Positions 7,652 to 16,411 are shown, numbered from the stretch's first letter. The stretch: 41,757 nt of DNA from Mxb001 sp964537955 (GCA_964537955.1 CAZICY010000014.1:1-41757), one strand, 5' to 3'. The notes: generated by a model not told the origin, from the letters alone. Made by a program: numbers and translations.

Positions 7652-8525
7652 AGCGGTCCTCCGCGCGCCAGAAGAACCACATGCCGAACGGCAGCATGAC
7701 CAGGGCCCATGCGGCTGCGAGCGCCCAGTTCCAGGCGCCCCATGGCGAGAAGTAGGAGTCCATGAGCGCATCGCGCATGCAGTTGAGGTAGACCGTGCCG
7801 GGGTTGATCTCGATGAGGAAGGTCACCCACGGCGGCACGCCCAGGCGGGTGAGACGGTCGGCGATCGGGATCATGACGCCGGACATGTAGCCCCAGATGC
7901 GCAGGATGTAGGGCAGCACCTCCGACACGTCCTGCACGGTCGCGACCACGCGAGCCATGACGAGCGCCATCCCCAGGGAGAACATGAGGATGAGGAGCAG
8001 GGCCACCGGGGCGAGGAGCCACTGCCAGGTGATCGACTCTCCGGTGACGAGGAGGATGACGACCATGATGGGCAGCGCATACATGAAGACGCGCAGTTGC
8101 TTGATCACGATGGCGATGGGCAGGACGGCCCGCGGGAAGTGGATGGATCGCACGAGGCCCTCGTTGCCCGAGATGCTGCGGGATCCGACCGTAATGGACT
8201 GCCTGATGATCGCGAAGGTGAAGACCCCCGCGGCGAGGAACCCGGTGTAGTTGGCCACGCTCCCGCGACCGCCGAGCAGGAAGCCGAAGAGGAACCAATA
8301 GATCGCCATCGTGAGGACGGGATCCATCACCTGCCAGAACTGCCCGAGCCTGCTCTTGGTGTTCTGCTTGTCGACGCTGGCCTTGGCGAAGGCGAAGATG
8401 AAGGCCCTGCGCTGCCAGAGGCTGCGCAGGTAGGCCCCGAAGGGCGGGCGGCTGTTGACCAGCTCGAGGCCGGCTTCGCGGGCGAGGTCCCGGGCGTCGA
8501 CCTCGCGGCCGTCGACGAGGATCAG
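7638..8525 (-). CDS. ABC-2 type polysaccharide export permease (Wzm/TagG type), apparent CTG start
   Basis: Membrane half of the glycan exporter. It has an N-terminal amphipathic part (DARDLAREAGLE, then SLWQRRAFIFAFAKA) followed by about six hydrophobic segments, as in Wzm/TagG. The conserved N-terminal homology starts just after the stop of the upstream dehydrogenase. In this frame there is no ATG, GTG or TTG between there and a GTG about 65 codons further in. The best start is the CTG at 8525, which overlaps the upstream TGA as CTGA and has AAGGTGGTG just before it. A GTG at 8705 is in frame but would add 60 unrelated residues inside the dehydrogenase gene. Confidence 0.88.
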   Translation of the reverse strand: MILVDGREVDARDLAREAGLELVNSRPPFGAYLRSLWQRRAFIFAFAKASVDKQNTKSRLGQFWQVMDPVLTMAIYWFLFGFLLGGRGSVANYTGFLAAGVFTFAIIRQSITVGSRSISGNEGLVRSIHFPRAVLPIAIVIKQLRVFMYALPIMVVILLVTGESITWQWLLAPVALLLILMFSLGMALVMARVVATVQDVSEVLPYILRIWGYMSGVMIPIADRLTRLGVPPWVTFLIEINPGTVYLNCMRDALMDSYFSPWGAWNWALAAAWALVMLPFGMWFFWRAEDRYGRG

Positions 8526-9781
8526 AGCCGCACCACCTTGGGTCCGCTCGTGGCGCCGCGCGTGTCGAAGAGCCGAGGGGCTCGGGCTGCGATGCCCGCG
8601 AGGTCGTAGGCAGTGTGGTTCTGCAGGAGGACGACGAGGTCCGCGCGGGCGAGCGCGACATCGAGGTCGTCGACGCGGGTGAGGGTCGTGGTCCCGATCC
8701 GCCACGACTCGACGTGGGGATCGTGGAACTCGACTTCGGCACCCTTGTCCCGCAGTTCAGCCGCGATCGGCTTCGCCGGAGACTCCCGCTGGTCGGCGAT
8801 GTCGGGCTTGTAGGTGACGCCGAGCAGCAGCACGCGCGATCCTCGCAGCGGCTTGCCCTCGTCGTTGAGTGCGTCCTGGATCCGGCGCACGACGTAGGAC
8901 GGCATGCCGGCGTTGATCTCCTGGGCCAGCTCGACGAATCGGAAGGGGTAGCCGAGCTTCGCCTGCACCTGGTACGAGAGGTAGTTGGGGTCGATCGGGA
9001 TGCAGTGCCCGCCGACGCCCGGGCCGGGATAGAAGGCCTGGAACCCGAAGGGCTTGCTCTTGGCCGCCGCGATGACGTCCCACAGGTCGATGTCGAGCTC
9101 GTAGCAGAAGCGAGCCATCTCGTTGACGAGGGCGATGTTGATGTGCCGGTAGGTGTTCTCGAGCAGCTTGGCCATCTCGGCCTCGCGCGTCCCACGTGCA
9201 CGCACGACGGTGTCGACGAAGCGTGCGTAGAAGACGGCGGCAGCGTCGGTGCACGCCTCGGTATGTCCGCCCACGACCTTCGGGGTGTTGCGCATGCCGA
9301 AGTGCGGATTGCCCGGGTCGATGCGCTCCGGGCTGAAGGCCAGGTGGAAGTCACGGCCCGCCACGAGACCTCCGGCCTCGAGCACCGGTCGCACCTCATC
9401 GTCGGTGGTCCCGGGATACGTGGTCGACTCCAGGACGACCAGGTGACCGGGCTGGAGGTGCTCGGCGATGGCGCGGGTCGCCCCCAGCACCGCGCCGAGG
9501 TCCGGTCCTCCCTCGGGCGTGAGGGGGGTCGGGACGCAGATGACCACGGCTCGGGCGTCCGCGATGACCGATGGATCGGTGGTGGCCGTGAACCCTCGCT
9601 CGATCATGTCGGCGATGTCGGCGTCCGAAAGGTCGTCGACGTGCGACCGGCCCGCATTGAGACCCTCGACGACCCCGGCGGACACGTCGAGCCCGGTCAC
9701 GGAGAGCCCGGCGCGCGTGGCCTCCTGCGCCAGCGGCAGGCCGACGTAGCCCAGCCCGATGACCACCAGATCGCGCGTCAT
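8522..9781 (-). CDS. Nucleotide-sugar 6-dehydrogenase (UDP-GlcNAc/UDP-ManNAc/UDP-Glc type)
   Basis: NAD-dependent double oxidation of a UDP-hexose at C6 to the uronic acid. The NAD loop is GLGYVGLP (9-16). Other motifs are ESTTYPGTT (118-126), the catalytic-region Lys in AEMAKLLENTYR (201-212) and the nucleophile Cys260 in GPGVGGHCIPIDP. It has 419 residues, normal for the family. The wecB gene nearby makes UDP-ManNAc, so a WecC-like role giving UDP-ManNAcA is attractive. The IPIDPNYLSY active-site context is closer to UDP-GlcNAc dehydrogenases such as WbpA, so the substrate is open. The ATG at 9781 has GAAGGA upstream. Confidence 0.92.
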   Translation of the reverse strand: MTRDLVVIGLGYVGLPLAQEATRAGLSVTGLDVSAGVVEGLNAGRSHVDDLSDADIADMIERGFTATTDPSVIADARAVVICVPTPLTPEGGPDLGAVLGATRAIAEHLQPGHLVVLESTTYPGTTDDEVRPVLEAGGLVAGRDFHLAFSPERIDPGNPHFGMRNTPKVVGGHTEACTDAAAVFYARFVDTVVRARGTREAEMAKLLENTYRHINIALVNEMARFCYELDIDLWDVIAAAKSKPFGFQAFYPGPGVGGHCIPIDPNYLSYQVQAKLGYPFRFVELAQEINAGMPSYVVRRIQDALNDEGKPLRGSRVLLLGVTYKPDIADQRESPAKPIAAELRDKGAEVEFHDPHVESWRIGTTTLTRVDDLDVALARADLVVLLQNHTAYDLAGIAARAPRLFDTRGATSGPKVVRL

Positions 9782-9843
9782 GTCCGTCCTTCGCCTTCCC
9801 TGCCGGCCTCGCAGCCCGCGGAGCCGTCGTGGCCGCAGGGCGG

Positions 9844-11451
9844 TCAGCCCGTGAGGGCGCCGAGGAAAGAGTACGCCGCCCGATAGCCCCCCATGACGGA
9901 AGGCCACGTGCGCGTGGCCTCGACCCAGGCCCGGGCCTGAGCGCCCGCCTGGCCCCGCTCGACGGGGTCCACGAGCGCGTGCACGGCCTCGGCGAGGGCC
10001 CGGGGGTCCCCCGCCGGCACCAGGCGCGAGCCCGGGGCGAGGACCTCGGCCACAGCGGGCAGGTCGCTGCCCACGACCGGGATGCCGCGAGCCTGCGCTT
10101 CGAGGGGTTTGAGTGCGGTCACCCCGCGATTGAGCGCGGTGTCCGCCCGCGGCAGGGCGAACACGTCGAGAGCGTCGAACCACTGGCGCACCTGCGCCAC
10201 GGGCACCCGACCGGGAGAAAGGAGGGGGACCCCGCTCGACGCGGCACGGGCGCGCAGGGAGGCCAGTCCCGGTCCGTCGCCCACGACGAGCGCGCGTGCA
10301 TCGAGTCCTTCGCCACGCAGCAGCGCGACCGCGTCAACCAGGGTGTCGAAGCCTTCGTCGTCGTTGACGGTGGCCACGCTGCCCACCCAGAACGCCTCCT
10401 CGATGCCGAGGGCACGGCGCGCAGCCTGGGCATCGCGCGGTTCGAGGAAGTCCAGGGGTACGGCGTTGGGCACCACGAACACCCGCTCTGCCGCGACGCC
10501 GCGGGAGATGATCGCCTCGCGCATGCTCTCGCTCAGTGTCGTCACGGCATCGGCCGCGAGCAGCGCCTCGGTGTGCCTGTCGCGCAGGAGTGCGTAGGTG
10601 TCGCTGTCCCGGGCGGCCTCCCCGCCGTGGCGTGCGAGCCAGGTGTCCTCGAAGAACGACCGAGCCTCGTAGGCGACCGGAAGCCCGCGGGCGCGGCCGA
10701 CCTCGAGCGCCACCGCCGCGTTGACGTGGTCTGAGGCGGCGTGGAGCACGCCGGGGCCGATGCGATCGACGAGCCGTCCCAGCAGGTCGGCGTACTCCTC
10801 GCGCATGCGCTCGTCCGCAGGCATGACGATGGGCAGCAGCCGGTGGTAGGGCACGCCGTCGACGACCTGCGGGTCGGGTGACGTGAGGTCGCCGTGCGTC
10901 ACGGGGTAGCCCGGCCGCGTGACGACGCGCGCGTCCCAGCCGACGTCCCGCTGCGCGCGAGCGATCCGCTGGGTGCGGATGGTGGATCCCGCCTGCGTCA
11001 GCGGAAGGGAGTTCGTCACGACATGGAGCACGCCGAGCCTGCCTTCCGCGGCGCGTCGTGCCCGGGGTCGGACAGCGGGCGCGCCGACGGGCTGGCCCAG
11101 GAGTTGGAGCTGCCGCCTGGCCGCGCGGACCGCGCGCCGCCCGCGCGCATCGGCTGGACGCGTGCCGGCCGCAAGGACCAGGCGCCCCGAGAGGACATCG
11201 ACCGCGAGCTCGCACGAGGTGCGCTCTGCCGCGCCCGGGGGGACGAGATCCAGGGCGCGCAGCGCATCGTCGTAGCGATCCTGGGCGACCGCGCGATCGA
11301 CGAGTGCCACGGGATCGTCGGGCTCGTCCCTGCGCAGGCGCGGCACCGCGCGCTCGAGCGAAGCACGGCCTCGGGCAGGGTCGGCAGCGAAGCGACGCAG
11401 GGCTCCCGTCGCGGCGAGGGGAACGCGCCGCACGAAGCCGAGTCTCCTCAT
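9844..11451 (-). CDS. Glycosyltransferase family 4 with long N-terminal extension (535 aa)
   Basis: The first 135 or so residues are Arg/Ala-rich with helical, repeat-like stretches (LRRDEPDDPVALVDRAVAQDRYDDALRAL) and resemble a tetratricopeptide-like linker. The GT-B core starts near residue 140 with VLHVVTNSLPLTQAGSTIRT and includes VPNAVPLDF, VGDGPGL, and the donor region near TALKPLEAQARGIPVVGSD. The ATG at 11451 has GAGGTGG just upstream. The frame is open far further upstream over the divergent wecB operon, but that part is an antisense artefact. This is the first gene of the leftward export operon, and 62 nt separate it from the dehydrogenase. Confidence 0.88.
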   Translation of the reverse strand: MRRLGFVRRVPLAATGALRRFAADPARGRASLERAVPRLRRDEPDDPVALVDRAVAQDRYDDALRALDLVPPGAAERTSCELAVDVLSGRLVLAAGTRPADARGRRAVRAARRQLQLLGQPVGAPAVRPRARRAAEGRLGVLHVVTNSLPLTQAGSTIRTQRIARAQRDVGWDARVVTRPGYPVTHGDLTSPDPQVVDGVPYHRLLPIVMPADERMREEYADLLGRLVDRIGPGVLHAASDHVNAAVALEVGRARGLPVAYEARSFFEDTWLARHGGEAARDSDTYALLRDRHTEALLAADAVTTLSESMREAIISRGVAAERVFVVPNAVPLDFLEPRDAQAARRALGIEEAFWVGSVATVNDDEGFDTLVDAVALLRGEGLDARALVVGDGPGLASLRARAASSGVPLLSPGRVPVAQVRQWFDALDVFALPRADTALNRGVTALKPLEAQARGIPVVGSDLPAVAEVLAPGSRLVPAGDPRALAEAVHALVDPVERGQAGAQARAWVEATRTWPSVMGGYRAAYSFLGALTG

Positions 11452-11550
11452 GCCCACCTCACGGTCTGGGATACTAGACGGCGGTGACGAGGGCGTCACC
11501 GCACGCGATCCCCGGAGCCGGCTCGCGGCGCCAGCGACAGGAAGGCCGCG
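11452..11550. promoter_or_regulatory. Divergent promoter region of the two glycan operons
   Basis: This 99-nt gap separates the leftward glycosyltransferase operon from the rightward wecB operon. It contains a perfect 8-bp inverted repeat (GCGGTGAC at 11481-11488, GTCACCGC at 11495-11502, 6-nt spacer), a possible -10 element GATACT just left of it, and the wecB ribosome binding site AGGAAGG (11539-11545). The inverted repeat could be an operator controlling both operons. No -35 element is convincing. Confidence 0.5.
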
Positions 11551-12654
11551 ATGACCCTGCTGCACGTCACCGGGGCCCGTCCCAACTTCCCCAAGGCGGC
11601 TCCCGTGATCGCTGCCCTGGCCGCTCGCGGCGCCCGGCAGCGCCTGGTGCACACGGGCCAGCACTACGACGACCGCATGTCGGAGGTGTTCTTCCGCGAG
11701 CTCGACCTGCCTCGGCCCGACATCAACCTCGGTGTCGGCTCGGGAGGCCACGCTGAGCAGACCGCAGCGCTCCTCGTGGGCCTCGAGGCCGAGATGCTGG
11801 CCACGCGTCCCGAGCTGGTCATCGTCTATGGAGACGTCAACTCCACTCTCGCCGCGGCCATCGCCGCGAGCAAGCTCGGCATCCCGATTGCACACGTCGA
11901 AGCCGGACTGCGCTCGTTCGACATGACGATGCCGGAGGAGATCAACCGGATCGTCACCGACCGCCTCTCCGATCTCCTGCTGTGCACGAGCGCCGATGCG
12001 ATCGCGCACCTGGCCCGCGAAGGCGTGTCTCCCGAGCGCATCCATCTCGTCGGCAACCCGATGATCGACACACTCCTGGCCAACCTGGAGCGCTTCGATC
12101 CGGTCAGGATGCGCGAGCAGTTGCGACTGCCTGGCGACTACCTCGTCGCGACGCTTCATCGACCCGGCAACGTCGACGACCCTGAGTCCGCGGGCGAGCT
12201 CGTCGCCCTCCTGCACGCCGCGGCGTCCCGCGCCGACATCGTGCTGCCGCTGCATCCGCGCGGCCGGGCGGTGCTCGAGGCCCTCGGGCTCGACGATCAC
12301 CCGCGCATGCATGTCGTCGAGCCGCTCGGCTACCTCGACTTCATGGGCCTCGTGCGCGGCTCGCGCGCCGTGATCACCGACTCCGGCGGCGTGCAGGAGG
12401 AGACCACCGTCCTGGGCATCCCCTGCCTGACCCTGCGACCCAACACGGAGCGGCCCGTCACGATCACGCACGGCTCCAACCGGCTGGCGACACACACGAC
12501 GCTGCTCCCGCTCCTGGATGACGCGCTCGCCGGCAATGTCGACACCGACCGCCGCCCTCCCCTGTGGGACGGGCATGCCGGCGAGCGCATCGCCGACGTC
12601 ATCCTTGACTGGCTCGGGGAGCTCGACCGGCTTGGGGAGCTCGAGCGCCGATGA
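11551..12654 (+). CDS. wecB: UDP-N-acetylglucosamine 2-epimerase (non-hydrolysing)
   Basis: Interconverts UDP-GlcNAc and UDP-ManNAc in the cytoplasm, supplying a sugar for the surface glycan. Family motifs are TGARPNFPKAAPVI (7-20), VHTGQHYDDRMSEVFF (33-48), YGDVNST (93-99), HVEAGLRSFD (115-124), PEEINR (128-133), TLHRPGNV and TDSGGVQEE. It has 367 residues, normal length. The ATG is preceded by AGGAAGG at 5-nt spacing. The stop overlaps the next ATG (ATGA), so it is coupled to the unknown 512-residue gene. Confidence 0.95.
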   Translation: MTLLHVTGARPNFPKAAPVIAALAARGARQRLVHTGQHYDDRMSEVFFRELDLPRPDINLGVGSGGHAEQTAALLVGLEAEMLATRPELVIVYGDVNSTLAAAIAASKLGIPIAHVEAGLRSFDMTMPEEINRIVTDRLSDLLLCTSADAIAHLAREGVSPERIHLVGNPMIDTLLANLERFDPVRMREQLRLPGDYLVATLHRPGNVDDPESAGELVALLHAAASRADIVLPLHPRGRAVLEALGLDDHPRMHVVEPLGYLDFMGLVRGSRAVITDSGGVQEETTVLGIPCLTLRPNTERPVTITHGSNRLATHTTLLPLLDDALAGNVDTDRRPPLWDGHAGERIADVILDWLGELDRLGELERR

Positions 12655-14189
12655 GCGAGGAGATGGCGCCCGAGGGCGCCTCCCCCGGCGAGGCGGAGCG
12701 CACGACGAGCGGCGCACGACTGATGTCCGAGCTGCGCCAGGCTCAGGCACGCGCCGACCGCGCCGAGCGCGAACTCGATCGCACGAAGCGCAGCGCCGCC
12801 TACGTCGTCGGGGATCTCTTCGTACGTGCCGCCAAGGACCCTCGCCGACTCCTCCTGCTCCCTCGCGATCTCTGGCGCACCTGGCGCCTGCGCCGCTCCC
12901 GCCGCACCGCTCCGAAGACCCCCGGTCAGGCCCGGACACGCGAGGTGCTCGACCTCGACGCGGCGCGATTGCTCGTGCCGCGCATCGCCACTGTGGCGCC
13001 GGGTCGCGGGCTATCGATCGCGGGCGCCATCGCGACCGCAACTGCCCGCGGGTGGTCCCCCTACGCCGCGGTGAGCCCTGCCCTGCCTCACGAGGCGGCT
13101 GCCCTCGTCGAGGCCATCGATCCCGACGTCGTTGTCATCGACACCTCTGCCGCCCTTCCCGGGCAGGCGTGGTCCCATCTGGGCGACCCCGCGGCGGTCG
13201 ACCGCCTCCTCGCTGCCGGGGCGCTCGTGGATGCCGCGCACGCACTGGGACGACCCGCCGTCCTGCTCCGCATGACGTCCCCCGCGCACACGGCTTACCT
13301 CGACGCCCTGGCCCGTCGCTGCGACCTTGTCGTCGACGGGCCCGGCGCTGCGCGGCGATCACCTTGGCACCCGGGCGTGGATCCGCTCGCGGATGCGGCC
13401 CTCCCGGGGAGCCCTGCCCTACTGGTCACTGCGACGCCAGGCGACGAAGTCGACGTCGTCTCGCGCGCGGCAGAGCGCTCCCTGCGCATCGACCCCACGC
13501 TCCCGGACGACGTCGCCTGGTCTCGCGCGCTGACCGCCTCGACCGGCGTGCTCGCCGAGACCGTGGCACCCGGGCTGCTCGGAGCGGGCCTCGCGAGCGT
13601 GTCCGCCCTCGTCGCGGGCCGACGCGTCCTGGGCCCGGGCGACTCTGACCTCGCTCGGATGCTCTCGCCGTGGGCCGACGCACGCACGGCCCTCGCGACG
13701 AGCACCGATCCCGATACCCTCGCGGACCTCGCCCGGCGCGGCCCCGCGCCGCTCACTGCCGATGAGCACCGCGCGGCCTTCGCCGCGGTCCTCCTCGCTG
13801 CCGCGGCGCCCGTCCAGCTCACGGTCCTCGCGGAGCGACTCGGTATCTCCTCGCGCCCGCGCGCCTGCTGGGATGTCGCGCTCATCGCCGACTCCGACAT
13901 CGATCCCGATCGTGTCATCGCCCAGGTCTGGCGTCCGCGCGAACTCGTCGTGGCGGAGGGTCTCCCCGACCGCGCCCGCAACGCCCTATCCGGCGCGGGA
14001 ATCGAGGTCGTGGTGGCCGGTCCAGACGCCACTCGTGACCCGGCACTCCTCGGCACCTCCTCGCCGTACGTCGCACAGCAGGTCGACCTGCGCGACCCTC
14101 ACGACCTGCTCGACCTGCTCGCCGGCCACCTGCTCGGACAGCCGGCGCGCTCCCATCCCACCGACGCGCGACTGGTGAGCGCGACATGA
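12651..14189 (+). CDS. Unrecognised 512-aa protein of the glycan operon
   Basis: I do not recognise the family. Residues about 25-60 form a charged helical, coiled-coil-like stretch (SELRQAQARADRAERELDR), followed by a basic segment (RRLLLLPRDLWRTWRLRRSRR). The rest is an alternating alpha/beta pattern with no catalytic motif I can name. Stretches such as DVVVIDTSAALPG, PAVLLRMTSPAHTAYLDALARRCDLVVDGPG and WDVALIADSDID resemble the sugar-nucleotide-binding folds of glycosyltransferases. It overlaps both neighbours by 4 nt (ATGA), so it is made together with WecB and the double glycosyltransferase. A divergent or degenerate GT-B protein, or an assembly scaffold, are possibilities. Confidence 0.8.
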   Translation: MSEEMAPEGASPGEAERTTSGARLMSELRQAQARADRAERELDRTKRSAAYVVGDLFVRAAKDPRRLLLLPRDLWRTWRLRRSRRTAPKTPGQARTREVLDLDAARLLVPRIATVAPGRGLSIAGAIATATARGWSPYAAVSPALPHEAAALVEAIDPDVVVIDTSAALPGQAWSHLGDPAAVDRLLAAGALVDAAHALGRPAVLLRMTSPAHTAYLDALARRCDLVVDGPGAARRSPWHPGVDPLADAALPGSPALLVTATPGDEVDVVSRAAERSLRIDPTLPDDVAWSRALTASTGVLAETVAPGLLGAGLASVSALVAGRRVLGPGDSDLARMLSPWADARTALATSTDPDTLADLARRGPAPLTADEHRAAFAAVLLAAAAPVQLTVLAERLGISSRPRACWDVALIADSDIDPDRVIAQVWRPRELVVAEGLPDRARNALSGAGIEVVVAGPDATRDPALLGTSSPYVAQQVDLRDPHDLLDLLAGHLLGQPARSHPTDARLVSAT

Positions 14190-16411
14190 CCCGGTCCCTT
14201 CGCGCGATCGTCTACGGCGACGTCAACCTCAACATCCTGGACGGCTCCGCCATCTGGGTGCAGTCGATGAGCGAGGCCCTCTCGCGTGCCGGCGTCGACG
14301 TGCGCGTGCTCCTCAAGGCACCCGTCGAGACGGGGCGACTCGTCGATCCGCTGCGCGAGATGCCACGGGTGTCGGTCATCGACCCCTTCGCGTCTGGCAT
14401 GGCATCAGCACGCACCCCGCTCAGTGCTGACAGCGCCGTGTCGCTCATCGAGAGCCTCGATGCCGAGGCGCCGGCTGATCTCATCGTGGTTCGTGGGCTG
14501 CGCCTGGTGACGGCCGCTGCGGCGTCGTCACGGCTGCGGGGGCGACTGTGGACCTACCTCACCGACATCGCCCAGAGCCCGCTCGACATGGACGATGAGC
14601 AGCGCGAGCGCCTCACCGCCGTCGCGGGCGCGAGTCGCTGGATGCTGTGCCAGACCGAGGAGTTGCGCTCCCTCATCGAAGGCACCATCCCCGGCACGGG
14701 CGGCAGATGCGTGCTGTGGAGCCCGATCGTGCCCGCCCCCGAGATCGACATCGCGGTGCGCGAAGGCACCGGCGATCCCCTGCGCCTCGTCTACACCGGC
14801 AAGTTCGCGCCTCTGTGGAACACCCTCGAGATGACCCGGCTGCCCGCGCTGCTCGCCGAGCAGGGCATCACCGCCGAGGTGCACATGGTCGGTGACAAGA
14901 TCCACGACGTCCCGGACGATCCCGACTGGTCGGCGACCATGCGCGCGGCCCTCGAATCGACCCCCGGGGTGGTCTGGCACGGCGGCATGCCCCGCCAGGA
15001 GGCCATGGCGCTCGCCGCCTCGGGCGACCTCGGCCTGTCCTGGCGCGCTCCCGAGATGGACGCGAGCTTGGAGCTGAGCACCAAGGTCCTGGAGTTCGGC
15101 GTCCTCGGCGTTCCGGTGCTGCTCAACCGGACTCCCATGCACGAGGCCCTCCTCGGGGCCGACTACCCGCTCTTCGTCGCCGACGAGGCCGACATCGCCG
15201 CGGCATGCGCGAAGGTCGTCGCAGAGCCCACCCTCCTCGCAGAACTGCGGAGCCGTGTCGCCGATGCCGTGTCGCCGTATCGCATGGAAGCGGCTGCCGA
15301 ACGCCTGCGCGACGTGCTCGAGCGCACCTTCCCTCCCGCTCCCGCCGCACTGGAGGCCGCTACGCGCGCACAGGGCCGCCCGCTGCGCGTGGTCGTGGCC
15401 AGCCACGACCTGAAGTTCTTCACCCGCATCCAGGAGCACCTCTCCGAACTGCCGGGGGTCGAGCTCCGCCTGGACCGCTGGGATGCGCTGTCGGTGCACG
15501 ACGCGGCCGCGAGCGAGGCGCTGGCAGCGTGGGCTGACGTCGTCATCTGCGAGTGGGCCGGCCCCAACCTCGTGTGGTACTCGCGGCACAAGCGCCCTGG
15601 CCAGCGGCTCATCGTCCGCCTGCACCGCTTCGAGCTCGACGCCGGGTGGCTCGCCGACGTGCGATCGGATGCCATCGACCAGGTCGTCTGCGTGAGCCCC
15701 TACTACGCACAGCTCACTGCGGAGCGGACCGGCTGGCCCGCGGACCGGATCGTGGTGATCCCCAACTGGGTCGACGTCGAGCAGTTCGATCGACCCAAGC
15801 TCGCGGGCGCGGAGTTCACTCTCGGCATGATCGGCATCTCCCCCCATCGCAAGCGTCCCGAACTCGGCGTGGAGATCCTCGCCCGCCTGCGCCGCCGGGA
15901 TCGCCGCTATCGCCTCGCGGTGAAGTCCAAGATGCCGTGGGACTACTGGTGGATCTGGCGCAAGCCCGAGGAGCGCGCCGAGGCGGAGCGTCTCTTCCAT
16001 CGACTCCACGACGACCCCGTCGTCGCCGGTGCGGTGACCTTCGACGGCTTCGGGGGCGACGTCGCCGCGTGGTTGCGTCGCGTCGGCTGGGTCCTGTCGA
16101 CCTCGGACGACGAGAGTTTCCACCTCGCCCCCGCCGAGGGCATGGCATCCGGCGCAGTGCCCGCACTGCTCCCGTGGCCGGGGGCGGACACGATCTACGA
16201 CACCCGGTGGATCCACGACGATCCCGCGGCGGTCGCCGACGCCATCCATGAGATCAACGCCTCGGGTCGGTGGGAGGCCGAGCGCCTCTTCGCGCGAGAG
16301 CAGGTTCAGGCGTCGTTCCCGCTAGATGCCGTCTGCGAGACGTGGGCGCGCATCCTGGTCGAGGACCTATCCCCCGACACCGCTCACGGCACGCTCGCGC
16401 GCAATCCCTAG
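14186..16411 (+). CDS. Tandem two-module glycosyltransferase (741 aa)
   Basis: Two GT4-like GT-B modules in one chain. The first (about 1-385) has LRLVYTGKFAPLWNT and the donor region LELSTKVLEFGVLGVPVLLNR. The second (about 395-735) has RVVVASHDLKFFTRI, CVSPYYAQL, VIPNWVDVEQFDRP, GMIGISPHRKRPELGVEIL and the donor-site stretch ESFHLAPAEGMASGAVP. The middle of the chain is hydrophilic and I see no membrane segment. Two modules suggest sequential addition of two sugars, or a polymerising enzyme making a disaccharide repeat. It is the last gene of the wecB operon. Its TAG stop overlaps the convergent truB stop in a shared CTAG. Confidence 0.88.
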   Translation: MTRSLRAIVYGDVNLNILDGSAIWVQSMSEALSRAGVDVRVLLKAPVETGRLVDPLREMPRVSVIDPFASGMASARTPLSADSAVSLIESLDAEAPADLIVVRGLRLVTAAAASSRLRGRLWTYLTDIAQSPLDMDDEQRERLTAVAGASRWMLCQTEELRSLIEGTIPGTGGRCVLWSPIVPAPEIDIAVREGTGDPLRLVYTGKFAPLWNTLEMTRLPALLAEQGITAEVHMVGDKIHDVPDDPDWSATMRAALESTPGVVWHGGMPRQEAMALAASGDLGLSWRAPEMDASLELSTKVLEFGVLGVPVLLNRTPMHEALLGADYPLFVADEADIAAACAKVVAEPTLLAELRSRVADAVSPYRMEAAAERLRDVLERTFPPAPAALEAATRAQGRPLRVVVASHDLKFFTRIQEHLSELPGVELRLDRWDALSVHDAAASEALAAWADVVICEWAGPNLVWYSRHKRPGQRLIVRLHRFELDAGWLADVRSDAIDQVVCVSPYYAQLTAERTGWPADRIVVIPNWVDVEQFDRPKLAGAEFTLGMIGISPHRKRPELGVEILARLRRRDRRYRLAVKSKMPWDYWWIWRKPEERAEAERLFHRLHDDPVVAGAVTFDGFGGDVAAWLRRVGWVLSTSDDESFHLAPAEGMASGAVPALLPWPGADTIYDTRWIHDDPAAVADAIHEINASGRWEAERLFAREQVQASFPLDAVCETWARILVEDLSPDTAHGTLARNP

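Noticed and set aside
11452..13041. Upstream extension of the leftward 535-residue glycosyltransferase to 1065 codons
   Set aside because: The extension runs antisense to wecB and the next gene and has no homology-like pattern; the ATG at 11451 has a strong ribosome binding site.
14528..16249. Leftward open frame (573 codons) opposite the double glycosyltransferase
   Set aside because: Antisense shadow; the plus-strand product has clear glycosyltransferase motifs.
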